DNA from: Phaseolus vulgaris
Lineage: Eukaryota > Streptophyta > Magnoliopsida > Fabales > Fabaceae
Length of the DNA: 64,000 bases
Direction: 5' to 3'
Assembly: GCF_000499845.2 (NCBI RefSeq)
Contig: NC_023750.2
Coordinates: 26,168,643-26,232,642, forward strand
Both the position numbers and the translations under genes were made by a program. Below are positions 10,736 through 19,878 of this stretch, in pieces (position 1 is the stretch's first letter; every line of letters starts with the position of its first letter). Below the pieces are notes generated by a model. It did not search any database and was not told the DNA's origin. It saw only the letters and a program-made list of their open reading frames with translations.

Positions 10736-11567
10736 TGTTCTTGTCGGTTGACTTCCTCGTCGGTTGACCATGGCTTCAAGTTATAGCCCCGAACTGCCTC
10801 GGCTAGAATATGTTCTGCGTCTGGTTGCACTGGAACGCGGCTCCATTGAAACGTAGGGAATCCTACCAGTTGATTGCACTCTGATGATCAAGTCAGTAAA
10901 GGGCTTGCTAAAATTTAAGAAGTATTCAGTTTTATTCTTAGAAACAACGTACCTTTACCTAGGATCTCAAGCCCCTTTTATAGCTTCCCTCTTGTAACAG
11001 TTTTCTATCATGAGAATCTAATCTCAACTGAAAGTAAACTCAACAGGAGAAACACATTTTGTTCAGGGGCGCCTTCTCTCAAGGTGCTACAACAGAAGAT
11101 AATATTATCTCCAAGGAGGGCATAAAATAATAACAGAATAACCACCAGGGCACCAACTCATGCGCCAACATCAGGGGTTCATTCTGCTTACGTAGGCACC
11201 CTACTCATGGTACTACGTTATCTTTTACTATACATGCAACCCAACCACTACGTGCCCTATAACAAACGGGTTTAGGTCTAAAAGAAAACATTTACTTGAC
11301 ATAAACCCCATATGCACTAAGGGTACCCCTAGGTCCACAAATATCCTTTATTAACCGCTTTGCCTTTATGTACCAAAGGTTACCTCAATTATACCAAAAT
11401 GGGTTTACTGTCAAACTAGGCCCAATCACATGGCTCATTACACTGACCCAATAGTCGAGCTGACCTGCCTATGTCATGCACCGAGATCCGACCATCAAGC
11501 ACTAAGCACTAAGTCCTTAGCGCTTTAGTCCAGTACAAGTAACAAACATAAAAAAAATTGTAGGTTT
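10736..11567 (-). repeat. 5' LTR of minus-strand Tat element (right end unresolved)
   Basis: On the minus strand the LTR ends at 10736 with AAGAACA next to the primer site. A TATA box 'ctataaaagggg' reads leftward at 10972-10984. The outer TG end is not seen before the young element begins at 11573. The LTR may have been interrupted by that insertion and continue after 23927, or end near 11560. No gene is present in this stretch. Confidence 0.5.
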
Positions 11568-11572
11568 GTCTT
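11568..11572. other. Target site duplication GTCTT (left)
   Basis: GTCTT lies directly before the 5' LTR. The same five bases follow the 3' LTR at 23923-23927. This is the normal 5-bp duplication of a Ty3/gypsy integrase. Confidence 0.85.
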
Positions 11573-12364
11573 TGTACCGCCCTGGAGGTCGGATGCGATG
11601 ACGTGGCATCCTGATACAGTACAGGCGCGTTGACAAGGCGCCAGGTTGGCAGTTGGGAAGGAAGTCGGGAGGCACGTGTAGTCGTCGATAGTTAAGTTGG
11701 CGTGTTCCGGTCTCTAGCGTACCAGAATAGGCGATCGCCAGTTTGGGGATGAAGTCGCCAGATGCAGACTCAGGCGACCAGACAGTCGGAGATCGCCAGA
11801 ACGAGCACATCGCCGAAGTTAAAGGAGAAGCAGATTATGAAGGCGGCCGGCGAGACCACAGGGAAGGTGTATGAAGGCCCTACCTCGCCAGTTTCAGTAG
11901 AGATCGCACTCCTGAGTTAGCTATGCACTGGGCAGCACCATGCATAGGTAACTTAGCCAAAATGAGAATAGAAGTAGCGCCAAGTCAGGGAGCCTCCAGA
12001 TGATGGCACGTGTACAGTTGGATACGAGCCACGTGTCCAAGTCAGTAACTGCCAGGAGAGAGAAAGTCACCAAGTATATAAGAGTTCCTAACAGATTTTC
12101 TAAGGTACGCGCGTTCAGTTCATACACTTTACGCTTGCGAGTGACAGAGCTGTTTGTGAGAGAGATTTGCACGGTTCCAGTTCTTAGTATTTGGTGATAC
12201 CGTCACTGACTTGAGCGTCGGAGTGCGATCGGCCGCAGCGGCGCCGTATCGTTTCTTTGCAGGTTCTTGAGATAGATCCAGAGGAGGAACGGAAGTGAGA
12301 AGCGGCGCGCACGTCGATCCTTTGACGAGGCATTCTCCAGCGCTCCGGTCAACAGGCAGGATCA
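11573..12364 (+). repeat. 5' LTR of family-A Tat element (792 bp)
   Basis: Starts TGTACCGCCCTGGAGGTCGG and ends CAACAGGCAGGATCA. It carries two CACGTG boxes and a TATA box (separate entry). Relatives are the 3' LTR at 23131-23922, the 948-bp LTR at 27344-28291, and the solo LTRs at 29173-29939 and 55602-56459. Confidence 0.9.
12007..12082 (+). promoter_or_regulatory. LTR promoter: two CACGTG boxes and TATA box
   Basis: CACGTG at 12007-12012 and 12030-12035 are followed 40 bp later by TATATAAG at 12075-12082. The arrangement is kept in all five family-A LTRs in the window (for example 29608, 29631 and TATA at 29676; 27905, 27928 and 27973; reversed at 55949, 55972 and 55902). CACGTG is the plant G-box/ABRE core bound by bZIP and bHLH factors. 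It is inferred to drive the genomic RNA, possibly responding to stress hormone or light. Confidence 0.65.
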
Positions 12365-12385
12365 TCAGGCGCCCACCGTGGGGCC
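12365..12385 (+). other. Primer binding site region (altered 5' bases)
   Basis: 'tcaggcgcccaccgtggggc' follows the LTR end directly. Relatives read TTTGGCGCCC at the same point, so the bases expected to pair with the tRNA CCA end differ here (CAGG instead of TTGG). The rest is conserved. Confidence 0.6.
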
Positions 12386-12724
12386 GTGTAAAACGTGCTC
12401 CCATCCACAGCGTGAGTTCGTGGAGGATTTCGAGGTTTTCTGCGCGGTTGTGTGTTGGTGCAACCGTCGTTCTTGGTTTCTCTGAGTTTCGTTCGGTGAA
12501 GTTTGTGTTTTAAACCGTTTGCTTGTCTTTCAATCGGTGGAGTGAGGTTTTTTGTTGCTTACGCGCAATCTGTCTGATGGAAGTTCGAGTTCTTTGGTGG
12601 TTTTCTGCGAAGGTTTGCGGTGTTCTTGGATTCTTGCACGGTTTCTTGAATCTTCTCCGATCGATCGCTGATTCGTTCGTGGTTGTAGTGTTATTTGCTG
12701 TGTTTCTGTGGTTCGCTGAAGTTA

Positions 12725-15700
12725 ATGAGAAAGATGAGAAGTAATCGTTCCAGTCCAGTGGCTCCCGTCGCAGCCGAAGGCGACGCCGCCATGACCATGG
12801 CGCAGATGGCAGAAATGATGCGCTCATTGCAGGCCACTGTAGAAGCCTCGCGCGTCGAGCAGGCAAGAATACATGAAGACCTGGTCGCCTCTCGCGCCAG
12901 GAACAAGGAGCTCAGCAAGGTAGCTGAGGAGCTACGTCGAGCTCTTCAGGAGCAGCAGGTTCGTTCTTCCACTGAGGAGGTGGCACCGTCGACGCCGCCT
13001 CGTGTTTTCCCAATGCCTTTCATTCAGGCGATTACCGACACGCCAATTCCCACGAGCGTGGTCCCGGTTAAAGCTGTTTTTACTGGCGTGGAAGATCCAG
13101 AGGCTCATCTGACCACGTTCCACACACAGATGATGCTGTCAGGGGGGTCGGATGCTGTCTATTGTAAGATGTTCGTGAGCACTCTCCAGGGAACGGCGAT
13201 GGAGTGGTTTGTGAGCCTGCCTAATGGCCACATAACTAATTTTCAGCAATTCTCGAAAATCTTTGTCGAGCAGTATATTGTGAACAAGGCACCGCCCAGG
13301 GTGTCCTATGACCTGTTTGATATAAGGCAGTACCATGGGGAGTCCCTCAGAGACTACCTCAATCGCTTCGGAGCGCAGATGGTCAGGTCGCCGGCCAAGG
13401 ATGAAGAAATGCTGGTTTATGCCTTCAAGAAGGGCGTGCAGCCAGGGCCATTCTGCGAAGCCTTGATCAGGGCTCATCCAGCGACGTTTGCTGAAGTCAG
13501 GCGACTTGCGGTGGCTCACATCGCCGACGAGAGTGAGGTCGCCGAGAAGAGAGGCAGTGTGGCTCCCGTCAGGCCACGTGCCCAGACCAGGATCCAGCCA
13601 CAGAGGGTGCTGGAAACGGCAGCGGCGGCCAGAAAGGATCAAAGGACTCGCTATCCTTACGATAGGAGAAACAAGGGAAGAAGCCAAGCGCGCCAACCGC
13701 CATCACGCCAACAACCAGCGCGCCGGGAATACAATCGCCCGCCTAAGCACAAATTCGTCATGGGACTAGCAGACCTGATCGCCATCCCTAACATATCTGC
13801 TAGGTTGAAGGCGCCCGAGAAGGTGGGCGACAAGGTGCTAGGGTCGAAGCCGGACGTCTGGTGCGAGTTTCACCAGTGCTTTGGCCACAACCTGGACTCG
13901 TGTTTGTCTTTAGGATACCAGCTCGATGATCTGGTCAAGAGCGGGTTCCTAAACGACTATCTGCTGGACAGAAGGACCGGAGGGGCGTCGAGTTCCCAGC
14001 CAGCAGGTGGAGAAGCCCAGCAACATGAGATGCCTATCCATGGGGAGATCCACACCATTGCAGGGGGTTTCTCAGGTGGTGGATGCACCGCGTCGCAGAG
14101 GAAAAAGTACGCGCGATCGGTGATGTCAGTAGACATGTTTGAAGATCACTCGCCCGAAGTGGACATTACGTTCACCAAGCAGGATCTTCGGGACGTTGTG
14201 CCTCATGACAACGATCCCATTGTTATTTCGTTGATCACGGCGGGGAGGAAGGTCCACCGAGTTCTGGTGGACCAAGGAAGTTCGGCAGACGTGATGTTCT
14301 GGCCGACTTTCACGCAGTTGGAATTGCCCCTTGACCAGCTCAGGCCCTATGGAGGGTGCTTGTATGGTTTCGCTGGCGACCAGGTGGAGGTCAGGGGGTA
14401 CATCGAGCTGAGAACCACGTTTACCGATGAGGCTGGGTCGAGGACGGAGAAAATCAAGTACCTCATCGTAAACGCCCCTTCAGCATATAACATCCTGCTG
14501 GGAAGGCCCACTCTCAACAGGATAGGCGCAATTCCATCGACTCGGCACATGAAGGTGAAGCTGCCGTCCATGGAAGGGGTGGTAATCACGATAAAGTCTG
14601 ATCAGAAGGAAGCGAAAAAGTGCTATGAAAATAGCCTGAAAAATAAAAGATCAGTGAGCTATGTCACAACCACCCCACCGCCCGGTGTGAAGCCCAGACC
14701 GCCGATAATGGAGGAGGCCGCTGGAAGGGATGTAGAGATGGTAGATGCTGAGCTGGGGGAGAGGAATGCTGCCCTGGAGGAGGAAGAGGCGCGGAATCGC
14801 CCGGAGGAAGCAAGGGAACTCGGAATCGCCAAGGCGGTGATCGCCAGAGAGTCCAGGCCCAAACCCGTCGAGCAGTGGCTCGAGAAGGAGATCGGGGGGA
14901 AGGTTTTCAAGCTCGGAAGATCTCTGGAGGTCGATCTCCAGGACCAGATTGCCAAGGTGATTGAACGGCATCTGGACGCGTTTGCCTGGTCTGCTTCGGA
15001 CATGCCCGGGATCGATCCCGACTTCTTGTGCCATCATCTGGCGATGGACAACATGGTGAGACCGGTGCGGCAAAGAAGGAGGAAATTTAATGAAGAAAGG
15101 AGGCAGGCGATCAAGGATGAGACCCAGAAACTCCTCGCTGCAGGCCACATCAGGGAAGTCCAGTACCCTGAGTGGCTGGCAAATGTCGTGCTGGTAAAGA
15201 AGAGCAACGGGAAATGGCGCATGTGCGTCGATTTCACCGACCTGAATAAGGCTTGCCGAAAGGATTCGTATCCTTTACCAAGCATTGATGCCCTGGTTGA
15301 TAGTGCTGCAGGGTGCAAGCTGCTGAGTTTCCTGGACGCCTTCTCGGGCTATAATCAGATCAAGATGCATCCCATGGATGAAGAAAAAACAGCTTTCATG
15401 ACGGAGAGGTCGTGCTACTGCTATAAGGTGATGCCGTTCGGGCTGAAGAACGCGGGGGCCACATACCAGAGGCTGATGGATCGAGTACTTGCACCGATGC
15501 TGGGAAGGAACGTGCAAGCTTACGTCGATGACATGGTCGTGACCTCGCAGGAGAAAAGCAAGCACGTTGCAAACTTGGAAGAATTGTTCACGACGATCGC
15601 CAAGTTCAAGTTGAAGCTCAACCCGGAGAAATGCATTTTCGGCGTGGAGGCTGGAAAATTTTTGGGTTTTCTCTTGACTGAAAGAGGGATAGAGGCCAAC

Positions 15701-17704
15701 CCGGACAAGTGCGCCGCCATCTTGGCGATGAGAAGCCCGACTACAGTGAAAGAAGTCCAGCAGCTGACGGGTCGGATGGCGGCCCTATCCCGCTTCGTGT
15801 CAGCAAGCGGAGAAAAGGGACATCCCTATTTCCAGTGTCTGCGGCGCAATAACAAGTTCGCTTGGACGAAGGAGTGCGAGGAAGCTTTCGTCAAGCTGAA
15901 GGAATATTTGGCGAGCCCGCCGGTTTTGTGCAAACCACTGGCGGGAATCCCTCTCAGGTTGTATTTCGCTGTGACTGAGAGGGCGGTGAGTGCTGTGCTC
16001 GCCCAGGACCAGGATCAGGCTCAGAAACCTATTTATTTCGTGAGTAAAGTGTTGCAGGGCCCGGAAACGAGATATCAGGCCCTAGAGAAGGCTGCATTGG
16101 CTGTGGTGTTTTCGGCGAGGAGGTTGCGCCACTATTTCCACAGTTTCACAATATTGGTGATGACTGACCTGCCCATCCAGAAGGTCTTGAAGAAACCTGA
16201 CGTTGCAGGAAGAATGGTGAAGTGGGCAGTCAAGTTGTCAGAGTTTGACATTAAATATGAGCCTCGAGGCCCGATCAAAGGGCAAATCTTTGCAGATTTT
16301 GTAGTCGAGCTCTCTTCAGAGGCGACGCAGGTTGAAGGAGATGATTTCCGTTGGGTACTCTCGGTGGATGGATCGTCAAACCAGCAGGGTAGCGGTGCTG
16401 GAGTCATATTGGAAGGACCCAACGGCGTGCTGATCGAACAATCGTTGAGATTCGCCTTCAAAGCCAGCAACAATCAAGCAGAGTATGAGGCGCTGATCGC
16501 CGGGATTCTGCTGGCTAAAGAGATGGGAGCCAGAGTGTTGATGGCTAAGAGTGACTCGCTGCTAGTCACAGGGCAAGTAACAGGCGAGTTCCAGGCTAAA
16601 GATCCACAAATGGCGGCTTACTTGGCGTATGTGCAGGAATTGAAGAGTTCCTTTGCCTCTTTTGAAGTGGTGCATGTGCCCCGAGAACAGAATGCCCGAG
16701 CTGACTTGCTTGCTAAGCTCGCCAGTTCGGGCAAGGGGGGTAGGCAGAGGACAGTGATTCAAGAAACTTTGAAGATGCCGAGGGCATTTGTAGCAGATCA
16801 CCTGGTCCTTCAGATAAGCAGGTCGACGGAGAGAGCAGCGAGAAGCCATAAGTCTTTGACGCAAGAAACCCTGAGATCGCCAAGAATTAGAGCTTGTCGA
16901 GGAGAGAAGGTGGACGTGATGCAGGTCTGCGCCACCCATGAGCCAGACACGTGGATAACACAGTACAAGCGATGCCTGGCGGATGGCCTCCTCCCGTTAG
17001 ATCCAACAGAAGCTAGGAAGGTAAAGAAGAATTCCAGCAAGTATACACTGATTGATGGCGATCTGTACAGGTTTGGGTTCACTCACCCACTCCTGGAATG
17101 TATACACGGCGAGAAGTGCACGAGAATTATGGCAGAGCTCCACGAAGGAATATGTGGAAGTCACGTCGGGGGTCGAGCTCTGGCCGCCAGGACTCTCCGT
17201 GCAGGCTACTACTGGCCATCCATGAGAGAAGATTGCAAGAAGTATGCCCAGTGCTGCAAGCAATGCCAGCAGCACGCCGATTGGCACAAGGCGCCTCCCG
17301 AGGAGTTGAAGTCGATCTATAGCCCTTGGCCGTTTCATACTTGGGGAATCGACATCCTGGGACCTTTTCCACTGGCGATCAGGCAGATGAAGTACTTGGT
17401 GGTGGCGATTGAGTATTTCACCAAGTGGATTGAAGCAGAACCAGTGGCCCAGATCACCGCACACAAGATCGAAGGCTTCGTATGGAAGAATATTGTGTGC
17501 CGGTTTGGAGTGCCTAAGCGCCTGGTATCAGATAATGGGACTCAGTTTGCGAGCCACCTGTTGAAGAAGCTTTGCGAAGGGGTCGGAATTCAGCAAGTGT
17601 TTGCATCCGTCGAGCACCCTCAGACTAATGGCCAGGTGGAATCAGCTAACCGGGTGTTGCTGAGAGGTTTGAAGAGAAGGCTCGAGAAAGCCAAGGGAAG
17701 TTAG
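12725..17704 (+). CDS. gag-pol polyprotein of family-A Tat element, ended early by a TAG
   Basis: Single frame; I start at ATG 12725 (MRKMRSNRSS) by analogy with gag starts in the related copies. Approximate residues: coiled coil 25-85; gag core from 115 (AVFTGVEDPEAHLTTFHTQ); knuckle-like CEFHQCFGHNLDSC near 379; aspartic protease VHRVLVDQGSSADVMFW near 510; reverse transcriptase with KWRMCVDFTDLNKA near 830 and YVDDM near 932; first RNase H about 1090-1200; archaeal-type RNase H with VDGSSNQQGSGAG from about 1212; integrase HHCC segment 1471-1520; then catalytic blocks WGIDILGPFP, VSDNGTQFAS and QVESANR. A TAG at 17702-17704 replaces the Trp codon seen in the related copy (GAW there). The frame then continues to 18178. 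The integrase would lack its C-terminus unless the stop is read through. Confidence 0.9.
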   Translation: MRKMRSNRSSPVAPVAAEGDAAMTMAQMAEMMRSLQATVEASRVEQARIHEDLVASRARNKELSKVAEELRRALQEQQVRSSTEEVAPSTPPRVFPMPFIQAITDTPIPTSVVPVKAVFTGVEDPEAHLTTFHTQMMLSGGSDAVYCKMFVSTLQGTAMEWFVSLPNGHITNFQQFSKIFVEQYIVNKAPPRVSYDLFDIRQYHGESLRDYLNRFGAQMVRSPAKDEEMLVYAFKKGVQPGPFCEALIRAHPATFAEVRRLAVAHIADESEVAEKRGSVAPVRPRAQTRIQPQRVLETAAAARKDQRTRYPYDRRNKGRSQARQPPSRQQPARREYNRPPKHKFVMGLADLIAIPNISARLKAPEKVGDKVLGSKPDVWCEFHQCFGHNLDSCLSLGYQLDDLVKSGFLNDYLLDRRTGGASSSQPAGGEAQQHEMPIHGEIHTIAGGFSGGGCTASQRKKYARSVMSVDMFEDHSPEVDITFTKQDLRDVVPHDNDPIVISLITAGRKVHRVLVDQGSSADVMFWPTFTQLELPLDQLRPYGGCLYGFAGDQVEVRGYIELRTTFTDEAGSRTEKIKYLIVNAPSAYNILLGRPTLNRIGAIPSTRHMKVKLPSMEGVVITIKSDQKEAKKCYENSLKNKRSVSYVTTTPPPGVKPRPPIMEEAAGRDVEMVDAELGERNAALEEEEARNRPEEARELGIAKAVIARESRPKPVEQWLEKEIGGKVFKLGRSLEVDLQDQIAKVIERHLDAFAWSASDMPGIDPDFLCHHLAMDNMVRPVRQRRRKFNEERRQAIKDETQKLLAAGHIREVQYPEWLANVVLVKKSNGKWRMCVDFTDLNKACRKDSYPLPSIDALVDSAAGCKLLSFLDAFSGYNQIKMHPMDEEKTAFMTERSCYCYKVMPFGLKNAGATYQRLMDRVLAPMLGRNVQAYVDDMVVTSQEKSKHVANLEELFTTIAKFKLKLNPEKCIFGVEAGKFLGFLLTERGIEANPDKCAAILAMRSPTTVKEVQQLTGRMAALSRFVSASGEKGHPYFQCLRRNNKFAWTKECEEAFVKLKEYLASPPVLCKPLAGIPLRLYFAVTERAVSAVLAQDQDQAQKPIYFVSKVLQGPETRYQALEKAALAVVFSARRLRHYFHSFTILVMTDLPIQKVLKKPDVAGRMVKWAVKLSEFDIKYEPRGPIKGQIFADFVVELSSEATQVEGDDFRWVLSVDGSSNQQGSGAGVILEGPNGVLIEQSLRFAFKASNNQAEYEALIAGILLAKEMGARVLMAKSDSLLVTGQVTGEFQAKDPQMAAYLAYVQELKSSFASFEVVHVPREQNARADLLAKLASSGKGGRQRTVIQETLKMPRAFVADHLVLQISRSTERAARSHKSLTQETLRSPRIRACRGEKVDVMQVCATHEPDTWITQYKRCLADGLLPLDPTEARKVKKNSSKYTLIDGDLYRFGFTHPLLECIHGEKCTRIMAELHEGICGSHVGGRALAARTLRAGYYWPSMREDCKKYAQCCKQCQQHADWHKAPPEELKSIYSPWPFHTWGIDILGPFPLAIRQMKYLVVAIEYFTKWIEAEPVAQITAHKIEGFVWKNIVCRFGVPKRLVSDNGTQFASHLLKKLCEGVGIQQVFASVEHPQTNGQVESANRVLLRGLKRRLEKAKGS

Positions 17705-18178
17705 GCTGAGGAGGTACCCCGTATAGTTTGGGCGTACCACACCACCGAGCAGTCAGGAACCCATGAGACCCCGTTTAGCTTGGTCTATGGGTGTGATGCC
17801 ATGATTCCAGTCGAGATTCAGGAGAGCTCGCCGAGATTCCAGAACTTTGTAGAGGAAGACTCGAATGAAGAGAGAAGACTGAACCTGGATCTGCTGGACG
17901 AAGTCAGGGAGGAGGCAAGGCTGAAGGCTGAGGCGGTGAAGAGAAGGGTCGAGCGAAGGTACAACTCAAAGGTGATGCCAAGGCAGTTTAGAGAAGGCAA
18001 TCTGGTGATGAGAAAGGCCCACCAGTACGAGATGGAGAATAAGCTATCACCCAAGTGGACTGGACCGTTCAGAATAACCGAGGCACTCGGGAACGGAGCC
18101 TATCGCTTGGAGACGTTGGAAGGGGGGGCGATCCCTCGTACCTGGAACGCCACACACCTGAAGTTGTACTATAGCTAA
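17705..18178 (+). pseudogene. Integrase C-terminus after the in-frame stop
   Basis: Same reading frame as the upstream gag-pol, carrying AEEVPRIVWAYHTTEQSG, the PFSLVYGCDAMIPVEI block and the C-terminal KWTGPFRITEALGNGAYRLE, ending in TAA. It aligns with 51076-51600 of the minus-strand copy. No other defect is seen, so the upstream TAG looks like a single recent point mutation. Confidence 0.85.
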
Positions 18179-18420
18179 GAGCTTTGTAAGTAAAGACAAA
18201 CACAAATATTACATTGCAATGTCTCTGTTAAAACAGTTTTAAGGGGGCACTCTTTTTTCCCTAAGGAGGGTTTTTAATGAGGCCACCCAATAAAGGAAGA
18301 GTTTTCGAAGTATAAGGTGTTTTCAGATCGCATATGTGTTATTTCCAAAAGTTTCGAAGAAAGACCTTGTCATTCGTACATGATTTGAGGCACGAAAAGA
18401 TATGTCGCGTGTTTTCTAAA
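18179..18420 (+). other. Post-pol non-coding spacer
   Basis: Non-coding stretch after the gag-pol stop, with a 'ttccctaaggagggttttta' block. A similar 'gttaaaaaaaccccgagagggaaaaa' block follows pol in the minus copy near 51005. No gene. Confidence 0.5.
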
Positions 18421-18647
18421 GTTTTAAAGTCCTCATCGTTTTTCGGCGATTAGAGGCACCAGTTAAGTTTTAAAGTCCTCATCGTTTTTCGGCGATTAGA
18501 GGCACCAGTTAAGTTTTAAAGTCCTCATCGTTTTTCGGCGATTAGAGGCACCAGTTAAGTTTTAAAGTCCTCATCGTTTTTCGACGATTAGAGGCACCAG
18601 TTAAGTTTTTAAAGTCCTCATCGTTTTTCGGCGATCGGAGGCACCAG
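18421..18647 (+). repeat. Tandem array, 46-bp unit, five copies
   Basis: Unit beginning 'ttaagttttaaagtcctcat' and ending 'tagaggcaccag'. Copies end at 18462, 18508, 18554, 18600 and 18647. The first lacks its opening 'ttaa', the last has one extra T, and single-base changes are rare. It lies between pol and the antisense gene, the usual place for tandem arrays in Tat elements. Confidence 0.9.
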
Positions 18648-19330
18648 ATGGAAGACCTCAACGCCCTCGCGCGTTTTGAGGCAAGTTAAAAAGACCTCCT
18701 CGCCGTTGTGCGGCCGCAGGCGAGAAAGGTCCTCAATGCATCCAGGGGGGAGGAGATGTACGCCCTGGGCAAGTTGAGGCACCGGATAAAGTCCTTACCG
18801 CCGTTGTGCGAACTAAGGCCCATCAAAGACCTCCTCGCCGTTGAGCGAGTGCAGGCGAGAAAGAGAAAAAGTCCTCCGTGTTTCTGGGAGCGAGAAGATG
18901 TAACTCCCAGGGCAACGCAGAGGCAAGTTAAAGACCTCCTCGCCGTTGAGCGAGTGCAGGCGAGAAAGAGAAAAAGTCCTCCGTGTTTCTGGGAGCGAGA
19001 AGATGTAACTCCCGGGGCAACGCAGAGGCAAGTTAAAGACCTCCTCGCCGTCGAGCGAGTGCAGGCGTGAGAAAGAAAAGGTCCTCAGTGCATCCAGGGG
19101 GGAGGAGATGTACACCCTGGGCAAGTTGAGGCACCTGACAAAGTCCTTCTCGCTGTCGAGCAAGTTAAGGTCGTTTAAAGTCCTTCTCGCCGATGAGCGA
19201 GTTCAGGTGAGTAAAAGTCCTTCTCGCCGATGAGCGAGTTCAGGCGAGTTAAAAGACCTTCTCGCCTGTGTGCGAGTATAGGCAAGATAAAATCCTTCTC
19301 GTCTTGAACGAGTTCAGGTATGGCGAAGAG
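18648..19330 (+). repeat. Second tandem array: 105-bp units grading into about 40-bp units
   Basis: 'aaagacctcctcgccgt' recurs at 18825, 18930 and 19035, an exact 105-bp period, with 'gtcctccgtgtttctgggag' inside. From about 19140 shorter units of 'aaagtccttctcgccgatg' with 'gagcgagttcaggcgag' follow. Long open frames here (about 18708-19070 on +, 18813-19163 on -) are products of the periodicity, not genes. Confidence 0.85.
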
Positions 19331-19878
19331 GGTGGAAGAAGCTTGAAAGGCGGCTAAGGTAGGTTCGAAGAGAACGCCTAGCCAGCCAGTCTTTAGCTCT
19401 GAGGTTCAGGGGAGGTAAAGGAAGGTCCCAAAGGGCATTTCTGCCTCAGATAAAGAGATGACTGCCAAAGCCTGAGGCTAAGGAAAGCTGGTGTTGCCAA
19501 GAGGTCTAGGTGATCGCGAAAGTTCAAACACGGCGAGAAGGTTGAAAGACTTGTTTGATAAAGCGGGTCAAGTGGGACATTGTTTGAACCAATGATTGAG
19601 TTACAGTTCGTTGCTCGGAAGGTATTCTTATGATCAGGTTAGTGCCTCAGGGGTACAAGTTGTTTAAAGCGATTATTGCTTAAGTTTGAATCGGCTCGAA
19701 GCAGTTACGCCAAAGGTCATGTTTGCAAAATCGCTAAGTTAAACGCAGCGGAGTTAAACATACGAAGAAAGTAAAGCGCTCAAAAGAAGTCGGAAGAAAT
19801 ATCCAAATTTCGCTATTAAAATAAGTAGCTGTTCGAAATACATGTGCAAGAGTTTTTACAAGATAAATACAAGTGAAT
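19331..19878. other. Spacer between tandem arrays and antisense gene 3' end
   Basis: About 550 bp with no supported gene. It would contain the 3' untranslated region and polyadenylation region of the minus-strand antisense gene. Confidence 0.4.

Noticed and set aside
14651..15148. Minus-strand frames within gag-pol of the young element
   Set aside because: Shadows of the real plus-strand polyprotein; no recognisable domains.
18708..19163. Open frames on both strands in the 105-bp array
   Set aside because: They are repeats of the same 35 residues produced by a period divisible by three; no other coding sign.
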